Below are positions 8,914-17,915 of a DNA stretch of 64,000 bases, piece by piece. The number at the start of each line of letters is the position of its first letter. Position 1 is the first letter of the stretch. The position numbers were made by a program, and so were the translations under genes. The notes under the pieces are model-generated. The model was not told where the DNA came from and did not search any database. It saw only the letters and a list, made by a program, of their open reading frames with translations. Origin of the DNA: Halostagnicola sp. A56 (lineage in GTDB: Archaea > Halobacteriota > Halobacteria > Halobacteriales > Natrialbaceae); NCBI RefSeq assembly GCF_000691505.1, contig NZ_JMIP02000017.1, forward strand, positions 1-64,000, written 5' to 3'.

Positions 8914-10023
8914 ATGGGGCTCGAGGAGGAGATCGAGGAGATCGAAGCAGAGATCGCCAGCACGCCCTACAACAAGTCGACGGAGGCCCACATCGGCCGG
9001 CTGAAATCGAAGCTCGCGGAGAAAAAAGAGAAGCTGCAGAACCAGTCCTCGGCCGGCGGCGGCACCGGCTACGATGTCGAAAAGACCGGGGATGCGACGG
9101 TCGCACTCGTCGGGTTTCCGAGCGTCGGCAAGTCCTCGCTTTTGAACTCGCTGACGAACGCCGACAGCGAAACCGGCTCCTACGAGTTCACGACGCTCGA
9201 CGTCAACCCCGGCATGTGCAAACACCGCGGTGCGAACATACAGTTACTCGACGTGCCCGGGCTGATTCAGGGTGCGGCGACCGGCAAGGGCGACGGCAAG
9301 CAGGTCCTCTCGGTCGTCCGCAACGCCGATCTCATCCTCTTCGTCCTCTCAGTGTTCGAGATCGAACAGTACGACCGACTGCAGGAGGAACTCTACGACA
9401 TCAACATTCGAGTCGACAAGACGCCGCCGCGGGTTACTGTGCGTCCGAAGATCAAAGACGGCATCAAGATCACCTCGAGTGCGGACCAGGACCTAGATGA
9501 GGGGACGATCTCGGACGTGCTTCGCGAACACGGCTACGTCAACGCCGACGTGAACATCGGCGAGAAGGTCGATATCGACCGGCTGATCGACGGCTTGATG
9601 GAAAATCGGGAGTACATCCCGTCGATCACCTGCGTGAACAAGGTCGATCTGATCGAACCCGACTACAAGGAGACCGTCGACGAACAGTTGAGAGAGCGCG
9701 CGCTCGACCCCGAGGAGGTCACCTTCATCAGCGCCGAAGAGGAGAAGGGCCTCGAGGCGCTCAAGGATCGCCTCTGGGAGAATTTAGACCTCATCCGGGT
9801 CTACATGGACAAGCCGGGACGCGGGGTCGACTACGAGGAACCCCTAATGCTCGAGCGCGGGTCGACCATCGAGGACGCGGTCGACAAACTTGGCGGCGAG
9901 ATGCAAGAGCGGTTCCGGTTCGCCCGCGTCTCGGGACCGAGCGCGACCCACGACGAACAGCAGGTCGGCGACCAGCACGTCCTCGAGGACGAGGACGTGC
10001 TCAAGTTGATCCTCCGCCGATAG
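8914..10023 (+). CDS. DRG-family (Rbg) OBG-type GTPase with TGS domain
   Basis: 369-aa GTPase of the developmentally regulated GTP-binding family, ribosome-associated in eukaryotes and archaea. Order of parts: N-terminal helical HTH-like region (1-60), G domain with G1 GFPSVGKSS (about 66), G3 DVPGLIQGA, G4 NKVD (about 245), an inserted S5D2L-like domain (KTPPRVTVRPKIKDGIKI), and a C-terminal TGS domain (about 290-369). The ATG at 8914 is chosen as the family start MGLEEEIEEIEAEIASTPYN; longer in-frame starts add unrelated residues. Downstream is a T6 tract. Confidence 0.93.
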   Translation: MGLEEEIEEIEAEIASTPYNKSTEAHIGRLKSKLAEKKEKLQNQSSAGGGTGYDVEKTGDATVALVGFPSVGKSSLLNSLTNADSETGSYEFTTLDVNPGMCKHRGANIQLLDVPGLIQGAATGKGDGKQVLSVVRNADLILFVLSVFEIEQYDRLQEELYDINIRVDKTPPRVTVRPKIKDGIKITSSADQDLDEGTISDVLREHGYVNADVNIGEKVDIDRLIDGLMENREYIPSITCVNKVDLIEPDYKETVDEQLRERALDPEEVTFISAEEEKGLEALKDRLWENLDLIRVYMDKPGRGVDYEEPLMLERGSTIEDAVDKLGGEMQERFRFARVSGPSATHDEQQVGDQHVLEDEDVLKLILRR

Positions 10024-10042
10024 CGACGGCGTTCGGGGCCCG

Positions 10043-10048
10043 TTTTTT
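10043..10048 (+). terminator. T-tract terminator after the DRG GTPase
   Basis: A run of six T lies 20 bases past the stop codon and just before the next promoter. Archaeal termination occurs at U-rich stretches, so this is a reasonable terminator; no strong hairpin precedes it. Confidence 0.4.
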
Positions 10049-10058
10049 CGAATCCGAG

Positions 10059-10066
10059 AAATATAT
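10059..10066 (+). promoter_or_regulatory. TATA box of the NhaC-type antiporter
   Basis: AAATATAT is centred about 28 nt before the ATG at 10091, fitting a leaderless transcript. Confidence 0.5.
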
Positions 10067-10090
10067 CCGCGACAGGTTCGTTTTCCGAGC

Positions 10091-11784
10091 ATGCCTGAGT
10101 TCGGTGCGCTCTCGGTGCTGCCGCCGCTGCTCGCCATCGTCCTCGCGATCGTGACGCGGCGGCCGATGCTCTCGTTGTTCCTGGGTATCTGGTCCGGGGC
10201 GATCATCTACACCGAGAGTCTGGGAATCGCACAGACGTTCGATTGGATCGTGAGCGGAATCATCGCCGACGACGGGTTCTACGTCGAGATCCTGCTCTTT
10301 ACGCTCCTGCTCGGTTCGGGGGTCGCGCTCATCTGGCGACTCGGCGGCGCGACCGCCGTTCGGCAGTGGGCGACGGCGAACCTCCAGACCCGGCGAAACG
10401 TTGGGCTGACGACGTGGCTGTTGGGTATGTTGCTATTTTTCGACGATTACGCGAACACGGCGATCGTCGGCAGTACCATGCGCGAGCTCTCCGATCAGCT
10501 CCGGATCTCCCGCGAGAAGCTCTCCTACATCGTCGACTCGACGTCCGCGCCCGTGGCGACGATCGGGCTCTCGAGTTGGGTGGCGTTCCAGCTTTCATTG
10601 ATCGCCGACGCGTACGATGGTCTCGACGGCGTCTCGGGGACGCGACCGCATTCGAGACATTCGTCGGCTCGATTCCGTTCAACACCTACTCGCTACTCGC
10701 GATCGTGATGGTCGGGATCATCGTCTACACGGGGCGGGACTACGGCGAGATGCTGACCGCGGAACACCGCGCGTGGTCCTCCGGGAAGGTAAACCGCGAC
10801 GATGCACAACCCCTGCAGGAAGTCGAGAAGGACCTCGGCAAACCGATCGAGGACAGACCGATGCTTCGGACGTTCTTCGGGCCGGTCGCCGTCCTCCTCG
10901 CGGTCACGCTGGCCGGCGCGGTCTGGACCGGACACCAGTCGTGGGTCTCCGCTCAGGCGGAGGCGGGCGCGCCGACGGCGTTCGGTGCCGCGGCGGACGA
11001 AACCGGAACGGTGCAGGTGCTCGTCGATATCGTCGGCGCGGGGAACTTCACCAGTTCGCTGATCTGGGGTTCGTTCGCGATGGTCGTAACCGCGATCGCG
11101 ATCGGCATCGCCTACGATCTCTTCGATCTCAGCGAGGGTGTGGAGACGGTGCTCGACGGGTTCCGACTCATGTTGACCGCAGTGACGATCCTCGTCCTCG
11201 CGTGGGGGATCAGTTCGACGACTGACGCGCTGGGGACCGGCGATTTCGTCGCCGGCGTCGTCGGGTCGTCTATCCCCGTGGAACTCCTTCCGCTCGTCAT
11301 CGTGTTCGTGTCCGCGTTCGTCGCGTTCACCATGGGGTCGTCGTGGGCGACCATGACGATCGTGACGCCCATCGCGATTACCGTCGCATTCGAGATGACG
11401 GGGACGTTCGAACTCATGCCCGTCGTCGTCGGGGCCGTCTTCTCCGGTGCGATCTTCGGCGACCACACCTCGCCGATCTCCGATACGTCGGTTCTCTCTT
11501 CGACGTTCACCGGTGCCGATCTGATCGACCACGTTCGAACCCAGTTTTACTACGCCGGGACCGTGATGGCAGTGGTCGTCGTTTGTTACCTGCTGTACGG
11601 CTACCTCGCCGTGCCACCGCTTCTCTTCCTGCCGCTCGGATTCGTCCTGCTCGTCGGCCTCGTCTACGCGCTCTCGGAACTAGACGCTCGGCGACGCGGC
11701 GTCGAGCCCGTCGTCTCGAACGTTCCACACGAGGACCGGGAATCCGACTACGCTCGAGAATCCACGACCGACTCGACGGAGTAA
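10091..11784 (+). pseudogene. NhaC-type Na+/H+ antiporter split by a one-base frameshift
   Basis: Two adjacent frames together give one complete NhaC-family antiporter (about 564 aa, eleven or so membrane segments) that would exchange Na+ for H+. The first frame starts MPEFGALSVLPPLLAIVLAI and includes LLFFDDYANT, then derails into Arg/Ser-rich sequence after LIADAYDGLDGVSG (stop at 10706-10708). The second frame resumes with DATAFETFVGSIPFNTYSL and runs to 11784, including MGSSWATMT and FGDHTSPISDTSVLSSTF. The switch lies at GGGG (10636-10639): a fifth G would restore the frame exactly. Either a real loss-of-function change or a homopolymer base-call error. The promoter and the rest of the sequence are intact. 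Confidence 0.85.
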
Positions 11785-11867
11785 GCCGCCTTTCGATCAC
11801 ATTCTCGCTCGAGATTCGATTCGAACGAACCGTTCCGCAGGCCGCGGAACTACCGGCTTCGCCACGC

Positions 11868-11875
11868 TTTTAGAA
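11868..11875 (+). promoter_or_regulatory. TATA box of the VOC gene
   Basis: TTTAGAAT is centred about 26 nt before the ATG at 11897, the position expected for a leaderless start. Confidence 0.45.
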
Positions 11876-11896
11876 TTACCGATCGTAAACCCGCAC

Positions 11897-12688
11897 ATGG
11901 ACGGAACGCTCGATCACGTGATGCTGCGAGTCGCGGACTTGGACGACTCCCTCGAGTGGTACCAGACCCACTTCGACTACGAGGAGAAAGACCGCCACGA
12001 GGGCGACGGCTTCACCATCGTCTATCTCGGTCCCGAAGAGATGCATGAGGAGGGCGCGATGCTCGAGCTGACCCACAACGAGGGCGACGACGACCTCGAG
12101 GTCGGCGACGCGTGGGGCCACATCGCCGTTCGCGTCCCCGAGGACGAACTCGAGTCGTCCTACCAGCAACTCATGGACGAGGGCGTCGAGGACTACCGCG
12201 ACCCCGAATCCTGCGGCGGACGCTACGCGTTCGTCAAAGACCCCGACGGCCACGAGATCGAGATCGTCAAGCGCGACCACGGCGCGAAGTGGTCGCTCGA
12301 TCACACCATGATTCGCGTCGAGGACGCCGACGAAGCGATCGGCTTCTGGACCCGGAAGTTCGAGCACGAACACACCGGCCGCTGGGAGTCGGATACCTTC
12401 GCGAACTACTTCATGAAACCCGAGGACGCCGCCGAAGAGGCGATGTCGGTCGAACTCACGTACAACTACGACGGCCGAAGCTACGAACTGGGCGACGCCT
12501 GGGGACACCTCTGTGTCGAAGTCGACGACCTCACCGAGGACTGGGACCAGCTACAGACTCGAGAGGCGGCCGACTACCGCGATCCGGAGAGCAACGACAA
12601 CATGTACGCGTTCACCAAAGATCAGGACGGCCACGAGATCGAACTGCTCGAGCGCGATCCGAGCGCCGATTCGCTGTTCCCATTCTAG
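11897..12688 (+). CDS. Tandem-domain VOC (glyoxalase/dioxygenase fold) protein
   Basis: 263 aa made of two VOC modules. Module one starts LDHVMLRVADLDDSLEWYQ (residues 5-23) and ends FVKDPDGHEIEIVKR; module two starts LDHTMIRVEDADEAIGFW (about 137) and ends FTKDQDGHEIELLER. The His at the start and the Glu at the end of each module are the usual metal ligands, and AWGHIAVRV / AWGHLCVEV supplies further positions. Annotated homologues are called glyoxalase I or lactoylglutathione lyase, but haloarchaea lack glutathione, so the true substrate (perhaps another thiol adduct) is unknown. Single-gene transcript with its own TATA box. Confidence 0.85.
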   Translation: MDGTLDHVMLRVADLDDSLEWYQTHFDYEEKDRHEGDGFTIVYLGPEEMHEEGAMLELTHNEGDDDLEVGDAWGHIAVRVPEDELESSYQQLMDEGVEDYRDPESCGGRYAFVKDPDGHEIEIVKRDHGAKWSLDHTMIRVEDADEAIGFWTRKFEHEHTGRWESDTFANYFMKPEDAAEEAMSVELTYNYDGRSYELGDAWGHLCVEVDDLTEDWDQLQTREAADYRDPESNDNMYAFTKDQDGHEIELLERDPSADSLFPF

Positions 12689-12792
12689 GGTCCAGGCTCG
12701 CATACGTCCTTTGCGGGGTGTTACTTTCGAGTGATTCGAAGGAAGTCGCCTGCTGCGTGTGCACGCGAAAATGTCAGAACCGGGTTGTCACA

Positions 12793-12800
12793 ATAATTAT
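12793..12800 (+). promoter_or_regulatory. TATA box of the 33-aa membrane peptide
   Basis: ATAATTAT lies in an AT-rich patch and is centred about 28 nt before the ATG at 12825, consistent with a leaderless mRNA for the short gene. Confidence 0.45.
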
Positions 12801-12824
12801 GCTGGAGTGATATTTAGTGAGCGT

Positions 12825-12926
12825 ATGGACGAAGAACGGAAACAACTCCTCGGACGCATAGCCGGGATACTCGGCATACTCGGCTCACTTTTTATCGGCG
12901 CTCTATGGATTTCAGGTGTCATATGA
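12825..12926 (+). CDS. 33-aa single-pass membrane peptide
   Basis: A complete short frame, ATG to TGA, encodes a charged N-terminus (MDEERKQLLGRI) followed by one hydrophobic helix (residues 12-33, GILGILGSLFIGALWISGVI). The amphipathic start plus single transmembrane helix and the correctly spaced TATA box argue for a real gene rather than chance. It stands alone between a VOC gene and the end of a convergent sugar nucleotidyltransferase gene. Function unknown; small proteins of this shape often attach to larger membrane complexes. Confidence 0.55.
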   Translation: MDEERKQLLGRIAGILGILGSLFIGALWISGVI

Positions 12927-13075
12927 TTTAGTGTAAAGGAAAACCGTATTTCACTACCTGTTCTCCCCCCAGCGAACAACTTTTGTGGGCGTATGAGTCA
13001 GCTATCTACCACACCCTAAGTATAGTGCCTGGAAGACGACTTCACTTTCGGCAGCGTCCGGTTTCGTTCGAAGCC

Positions 13076-14257
13076 TTACCGATCCCGTTCGACGACCTCG
13101 CCGGGGGTCGTCGTCGTGTTTGGCGACAGTTTGACGCCGGGATACAGGCTGGTGTTGATCCCCGTTTTGACGCCGTCGGCGAGCACGACCCCGAACTTCC
13201 GTCGCTCCGTCGAGACGCGTTTGCCCTTGACAGTGAACGCGACCGGCTCGTCGTCGTGACGGAGGTTCGCGACGGTCGTTCCGGCCCCGAAGTTGACGTC
13301 TCGTCCGAGGACACTGTCGCCGACGTACGAGAGGTGTCCGACCGTCGCTCCCGCCATGAGGACGCTGTTTTTGACCTCGACCGAGTGGCCGACGGAAGCC
13401 CCTTGATCGATCAGCGTTGCGCCGCGAACGTAGGCGTTCGGACCGACGGACGCGCCGGTTCTAATCGTCGCCGGTCCCTCGATGACGACGCCCGATTCGA
13501 CGGTCGCGCCCGCCTCGACGACGACGTCGCCGGTGATCTTCGCGTCGTCGCTCACGTCGCCCGCGAGCCGTCGGTCCTGCCCGCCGAGTTTCCACTCGTT
13601 GGCCTCGAGCAGCTCCCACGGGCGGCCGACGTCCATCCAGCGGTCCATGACGACGGGCGTCACGTCGTGTTCGTCGACGGTCTTTGCGAGCACGTCCGTG
13701 ATCTCGTGTTCGCCGCGCTCGCTCTCGGGGACCTCGAGCCACCCCGCGGCTTCCGTGGGGAAGACGTACGCGCCGGCGTTCGCGAGGTTCGTCGGCGGCT
13801 TCGCGGGCTTTTCGACGATACTCTCGACGCGCTCGCCTGCAGTCTCGAGGACGCCGTAGTTCGACGGATTGGCCACTTCGATCGCCCCGATTGCGGGCCC
13901 GGACTCGAGGAGTCGGCCGATCGCTGCCGGATCGTAGAGGTTGTCGCCGTTGAGGACGGCGAACGGGCCGTCGAGGTACTCTCGAGCGGTCGCGACGGCG
14001 TCTGCCGTTCCCGCGCGTTCGGTCTGGGTCGCGTAGTTGATCGGGACCCCGCGACGGCTCTCTCCGAAGTGTTCGACCACCGCGTCGGATTCGTAGCCGA
14101 CCACGAGAACGAATTCGTCGACGCCGGCGTCGATGGCGGCATCGAGGGTGTGAGCGACCAGCGGCCGATCCGCGACGGGAAGCATCGGTTTGGGGACGGT
14201 TGCGGTGAGCGGGCGCATTCGCGTTCCCTCGCCGGCGGCGAGAACCACAGCTTTCAT
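13076..14257 (-). CDS. GlmU-like bifunctional sugar-1-P nucleotidyltransferase / acyltransferase
   Basis: 393 aa. The N-terminal domain (1-230) is a nucleotidyltransferase with the signature LAAGEGTRMRPLTATVPKPM at residues 6-25 and a NGDNLY metal site near 100. The C-terminal domain (about 245-380) is a left-handed beta-helix of hexapeptide repeats (GATVESGVVIEGPATIRTGA and following). The combination is that of archaeal GlmU, which acetylates glucosamine-1-P and uridylylates it to UDP-GlcNAc, or of related glucose-1-P thymidylyltransferases. Product would feed S-layer glycosylation or exopolysaccharide. Several paralogues occur per haloarchaeal genome, so the sugar is not certain. Confidence 0.85.
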   Translation of the reverse strand: MKAVVLAAGEGTRMRPLTATVPKPMLPVADRPLVAHTLDAAIDAGVDEFVLVVGYESDAVVEHFGESRRGVPINYATQTERAGTADAVATAREYLDGPFAVLNGDNLYDPAAIGRLLESGPAIGAIEVANPSNYGVLETAGERVESIVEKPAKPPTNLANAGAYVFPTEAAGWLEVPESERGEHEITDVLAKTVDEHDVTPVVMDRWMDVGRPWELLEANEWKLGGQDRRLAGDVSDDAKITGDVVVEAGATVESGVVIEGPATIRTGASVGPNAYVRGATLIDQGASVGHSVEVKNSVLMAGATVGHLSYVGDSVLGRDVNFGAGTTVANLRHDDEPVAFTVKGKRVSTERRKFGVVLADGVKTGINTSLYPGVKLSPNTTTTPGEVVERDR

Positions 14258-14374
14258 CGAGGCCAGCTACTATCGGCCGCGAGTTAATGGTGTGGTTCGA
14301 TCCTCATCACCTGCACCGCGGGCCAGCCGTTCGGAATCGGCATCCTCGAGCGTACGATTCCGTCCACGGGGCGT

Positions 14375-14989
14375 TCAGGAGTCGGCGTCCTCGAGCGCGC
14401 GATCTCGACCGTCGACCCCCTCCGACCGATCGGTGGGCAGGTCGTTCGCCGACGCCGGCGGTTCCGGCGGTTCGAACGCGGCGACGAGCGCCCGACCGGG
14501 GCGGGTCTCGAGGACTTCCTCGAGCGTGCGCGTCGACCGAACTCCGAGCGCTGCGAGTACGCTCACCACCGCCAGCGCCGCCGCTCGTCCCGTCGTCAGC
14601 GAACCCGAGCCGACCGCGGCGAGCGACGAGACGACGACGAACCCGATTCCCGCGAGACCGACGACTTTCAACGGTCGAGTTCGCCACACCTCCGCTACGG
14701 CCTCGACCGTGGCCTGCGTTCTCGAGCGTTCGTAGCTGTCTGCAAGGCCCGAAAGCAGTCGATCGAACAGGCGAACGAACGGTCCGATCGTGTACGTCTC
14801 GCGGAGGTCGATCACGATGACGTCCGGCTCAGGCTCTTTCGTCAACCATCGGTAGACGGCCGAGCCTTTCACGTATCGAGTAAGGCGGTTGCCCGCGCAG
14901 CGAAACGGCTCGAGGACGGCGCTGGCGACGGTGCGACACCGTCCGAGCAACCGGACGATCCGCGAGTTCTCGAGTGCGTCGTCGATCAT
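14375..14989 (-). CDS. Haloarchaeal membrane protein of unknown function
   Basis: 204 aa, not a recognised family. Residues 1-95 are soluble, with short helices and a VIVIDLRETYTIGPFVRLFD stretch that looks like a strand-turn-helix. Two hydrophobic segments follow (about 108-128 and 132-150), and the tail (155-204) is acidic and Pro/Arg-rich. It is transcribed toward the GlmU-like gene on the same strand with a gap of 117 bases. The 226 bases upstream (14990-15215) hold no gene that I can support. Confidence 0.65.
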   Translation of the reverse strand: MIDDALENSRIVRLLGRCRTVASAVLEPFRCAGNRLTRYVKGSAVYRWLTKEPEPDVIVIDLRETYTIGPFVRLFDRLLSGLADSYERSRTQATVEAVAEVWRTRPLKVVGLAGIGFVVVSSLAAVGSGSLTTGRAAALAVVSVLAALGVRSTRTLEEVLETRPGRALVAAFEPPEPPASANDLPTDRSEGVDGRDRALEDADS

Positions 14990-15215
14990 AGTTGGAAACG
15001 GCTACGCTGGTACCTCGGTGGGCGGCCACGTCGTCCATATCACACCCACCGTGTCTACATCGAGTCAAACCAGCGACGCTCACAAAGAGTTTGCCCTCTT
15101 CGTATTGGATCGAACTGTCGGTGCGTGAGACTGTCACAGAACGCGACACTCGACAGCGTTGGAACCCACTGATTCGAGCAGCGAGACTCGCTGAAAACAG
15201 ACTGACTCGAGTCCG

Positions 15216-15710
15216 TCAGGACGGTTCCTCAACCCACCGTCGGTCGACCGCCCAGACGCAGGCCGCGATCGAGAGCGCGACGAGTAAGACCGCGGGCTCT
15301 GATGACACGTACAGGTTCGGCGTCGGATGGCGAGTCCACGACAGGGGAAACAGCCACGTCCCCGCCTCGCCGTCGGCGTAGTGTTTGGTCGCGTCGAACA
15401 GCAGGTGCGAGAGCCCGCCGGCCAGAAGTAACCCGTACGCTCGAGTTCGGTGAGTTTCGAAGCCGGTCGCCCCGATTCCGGCGAGGACGATGACGCCGCC
15501 GAGCGTCGGGATCGCGTCGAAGGCGAAGGGCGTTCCGAGCGCGGCTTCGACGGTCGGATCGCTCACCAACAGCCCGATGCGATTCAAGTCGGGAAGCACC
15601 GCACCCACCATCGCCACTGCGACCCAGCGGCGGGAGAGCCACTCGAGTCGCCACCCCGCGACGGTCCCCAGCGCGTAGGCGATCAGGACGTGCGAGAGGA
15701 GATCAGCCAC
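15216..15710 (-). CDS. Membrane-bound metal-dependent hydrolase (YdjM/LexA-binding-type family)
   Basis: 164 aa with a GTG start at 15708-15710. It begins ADLLSHVLIAYALG and has DLNRIG, GGLSHLLFDATKHY and several membrane helices, a pattern of the YdjM-type inner-membrane metal-dependent hydrolases, where conserved His and Asp (SH, PDxxR, SHxxxD) are thought to bind metal. Substrate unknown. The GTG start overlaps the end of the upstream gene by 8 nt, so the two are cotranscribed and probably translationally coupled. An ATG-only reading would have to start inside the neighbour in the wrong context. Confidence 0.7.
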   Translation of the reverse strand: MADLLSHVLIAYALGTVAGWRLEWLSRRWVAVAMVGAVLPDLNRIGLLVSDPTVEAALGTPFAFDAIPTLGGVIVLAGIGATGFETHRTRAYGLLLAGGLSHLLFDATKHYADGEAGTWLFPLSWTRHPTPNLYVSSEPAVLLVALSIAACVWAVDRRWVEEPS

Positions 15711-16230
15711 GTTCGGACACCTCCGAGTCGGCGTCGCCGCGGGGGACGAATCGAAGCTGTCGGATATCGATCCGCCAGTACCGCAGGAAGAAGCCGGCGG
15801 CGAACAGGCCGCCGAGTCCCGAAGCGACGTACTTGTACGCCCCAGCGCGCGGACTCGCGTTGACGACGACCACCTCGTCTGCGAGCACGGTTCCGTCGTG
15901 GGTTCGCGTTTCTTCGAACTCGAGAGTCCCGTAGATCTGAACGACGCCGCCCGGTTCGAGACCGGCGGTATCGACGCCGCGCACCTCGAGGTCGGCCGCG
16001 ACATCGCCGCCGTCGTCGGTCACGTGGATAGCGATCCTGTTTCCCGCGACCGTTTGGACGTCGCCGAACAGAAGGACGCGCTCGCCATCGTACTCGCTCC
16101 CGTGGGCAGCGAGCTGATCGCCGGTCGGATGCGGCCAAGCGTCGTCGTAGGCGGCTCCGTAATGGATACAGAGCCCGAGCAGCGCGAGCGAGAGGACGAT
16201 TCCGAGCGCGAGTCTCCGTCGCCGGTCCAT
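15703..16230 (-). CDS. Membrane protein with OB-fold-like domain
   Basis: 175 aa. One N-terminal hydrophobic segment (8-27), a beta-rich middle (about 45-130: ERVLLFGDVQTVAGNRIAIH then LEVRGVDTAGLEPGGVVQIY), and a second hydrophobic segment near 138-152 followed by an Arg-containing tail. The middle reads like a nucleic-acid-binding or cytochrome-maturation-type OB fold exposed outside the membrane, as annotated in haloarchaeal DNA-binding-like membrane proteins; function is unknown. It overlaps the following metal hydrolase gene by 8 nt and is divergent from the IDI-like gene. Confidence 0.7.
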   Translation of the reverse strand: MDRRRRLALGIVLSLALLGLCIHYGAAYDDAWPHPTGDQLAAHGSEYDGERVLLFGDVQTVAGNRIAIHVTDDGGDVAADLEVRGVDTAGLEPGGVVQIYGTLEFEETRTHDGTVLADEVVVVNASPRAGAYKYVASGLGGLFAAGFFLRYWRIDIRQLRFVPRGDADSEVSERG

Positions 16231-16377
16231 TCGTCTTCGAGATTACGGGGTCCGTACTTGGGGATATCGATCGGCCACAGTCGCCAACCCGGTTGTAGGA
16301 GCCTCGAGTCACCCGAGGGGCGCGATCCGTCGACACAAGCCGGTAGTGGTTTTAGTACCCGTTTCGATTGTGCCGGT

Positions 16378-16932
16378 ATGGATACGGGAGAGGACCGCCA
16401 CGAAAACGCCGGACAGGACGTTATCGCCGTCGATGCGACGGACACCGAACAGGGACTCGTCAACCGACTCGAGGCCCACACTGGCGAGGGAATCCGCCAC
16501 CGGGCGTTCACCTCGCTTGTGTTCGACCGGGACGACAACGTTCTGCTCGCTCAGCGTGCGCCGGGAAAACGGCTCTGGGGGACCTACTGGGACGGCACCG
16601 TCGCCTCTCACCCCGTCGAAGGACAGAGTCAAGAGGAAGCGACCAGACAGCGACTCGAAGAGGAACTCGGAATCGCACCCTCGCAGTACGACGACCTCCG
16701 CGTGACCGACCGGTTCGAGTACAAGCGCTACTTCGAGAACGAGGGCGTCGAGCACGAGGTCTGTTCGGTGTTGAAACTGACCGTCTCCGATCCGTCACTC
16801 GATCCAGATCCCGAGGAGGTCGCAGGCCTGCTGTGGGTCCCCTACGACCGACTGCACTCGAATCCGGAGTGGTACCGCCAGCTCCGTCTCTGTCCGTGGT
16901 TCGAGATCGCGATGCGTCGCGATACACAGTAA
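16378..16932 (+). CDS. Type I isopentenyl-diphosphate isomerase-like NUDIX protein
   Basis: 184 aa. Sequence and length fit archaeal type I isopentenyl-diphosphate delta-isomerase, which interconverts IPP and DMAPP at the root of ether-lipid and carotenoid synthesis. Seen: HRAFTSLVFD near 41, a NUDIX-like helix with RQRLEEELGI, and EHEVCSVL whose Glu125 and Glu127 align with the metal and catalytic Glu of bacterial Idi. However the site that normally reads (S/T)xCxHP is WDGTVASHP here: Ala76 replaces the catalytic Cys. So it may be a specialised isomerase or a different NUDIX enzyme. ATG at 16378 is chosen because a longer in-frame start covers the divergent promoter. Confidence 0.75.
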   Translation: MDTGEDRHENAGQDVIAVDATDTEQGLVNRLEAHTGEGIRHRAFTSLVFDRDDNVLLAQRAPGKRLWGTYWDGTVASHPVEGQSQEEATRQRLEEELGIAPSQYDDLRVTDRFEYKRYFENEGVEHEVCSVLKLTVSDPSLDPDPEEVAGLLWVPYDRLHSNPEWYRQLRLCPWFEIAMRRDTQ

Positions 16933-17090
16933 CCTTTCTCGCCCGTCGACGCGTGTGCGCTCGAGTCGCTGTTGTACACGGCGACGAACGAAATATCGAG
17001 TTCTCTATGTGTGTCATACGCTAACAAGGTTTATGATTCTCCCGTTCGTATCGTCGCCTGTGGGCCGACGAAACCGGTCCTGATATCGAA

Positions 17091-17408
17091 ATGAGTTCCT
17101 CGCCACCGACAACCGAGACGTACGAAGTCGATCTCTCCCGAGACGAACAGTGGGTCGTCCACGACGTGGTGGCACGCCGCGTCGACGACGCCATCGACGA
17201 CGACGACGCTCCGCCCGCCTGGGCGCTCGAGGTCGTCGAAACCATCGAATCCGACGGGAGAACGTTCACTCGCGAGCAAGTCACCAACGTCCACGAGGTC
17301 GTCTCGACGTATCTCGACGCCCCGGAAACGCCGGCGTCAGATGTCGCCTACGGGGCCGCGGTCCTCGAGCGCATCGAAGGCGCGGTGCCGCGGCTCGCAA
17401 ACGAGTAA
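17091..17408 (+). CDS. Small conserved haloarchaeal protein
   Basis: 105 aa, acidic and soluble, all helix by eye: VDLSRDEQWVVHDVVARRVD, then WALEVVETIESDG and REQVTNVHEVVSTYLDAPET. Lacks known motifs. It resembles, from memory, uncharacterised haloarchaeal small helical proteins found beside regulators, but I cannot name a function. It is convergent with the membrane protein gene that ends at 17469. Confidence 0.65.
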   Translation: MSSSPPTTETYEVDLSRDEQWVVHDVVARRVDDAIDDDDAPPAWALEVVETIESDGRTFTREQVTNVHEVVSTYLDAPETPASDVAYGAAVLERIEGAVPRLANE

Positions 17409-17468
17409 CTCGATCGTCGGCAAACGGTTTCTCACATCGCACCGATCAACTCAGTCACACCGATCAGT

Positions 17469-17780
17469 CTACGCTCGCGTTGTCGCCCAGACGGCCGTCG
17501 TCGCCAGCAGGACGGCAGGAAACAGCGGTAGAATCAACAACGCGAACCAGTAGCCGAGCTCGACCGGCCAGAACGCGATCGTAAGCGGCGAGACGACGAA
17601 CGCGAAGCCGATGACGCCGACGAGTATCCACCCGCGCGTTCCGAACTCCCGATCTGTGGCCGCCGGATGGGCGGGATCCTCGAGCCACTCGTCGTCCGTC
17701 GGTTCCTCTCCGTCGTGGGCCGACTCGTCGTCGAAATCGGCCGGATCGTGAACGTATCCGTTGTCGTCGCTCGAGGTCAC
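17469..17780 (-). CDS. Two-helix membrane protein with acidic N-terminus
   Basis: 103 aa. Residues 1-45 are Asp/Glu-rich and presumably cytoplasmic; two hydrophobic segments (about 50-70 and 76-98) form a hairpin. No motif for function. It is divergent from moaB, with 135 bases between the two starts that must hold both promoters. Confidence 0.6.
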   Translation of the reverse strand: MTSSDDNGYVHDPADFDDESAHDGEEPTDDEWLEDPAHPAATDREFGTRGWILVGVIGFAFVVSPLTIAFWPVELGYWFALLILPLFPAVLLATTAVWATTRA

Positions 17781-17915
17781 GGACTAGCATTTCGAGCGTA
17801 TGGTAAAAGCGGTCACGGTTCTGGGCCGCGTTCGTCCGCTCGGCGATCGAACCCGGTCACTCACCCTATCGTTCGACAGGCCAGCGTTTTACCCGCTTGC
17901 AGCCGAACGGGGGCT

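Noticed and set aside
10600-10700. Programmed ribosomal frameshift in the NhaC gene
   Set aside because: No slippery heptamer or downstream pseudoknot seen, and antiporters of this family are not known to be frameshifted; mutation or base-call error is simpler.
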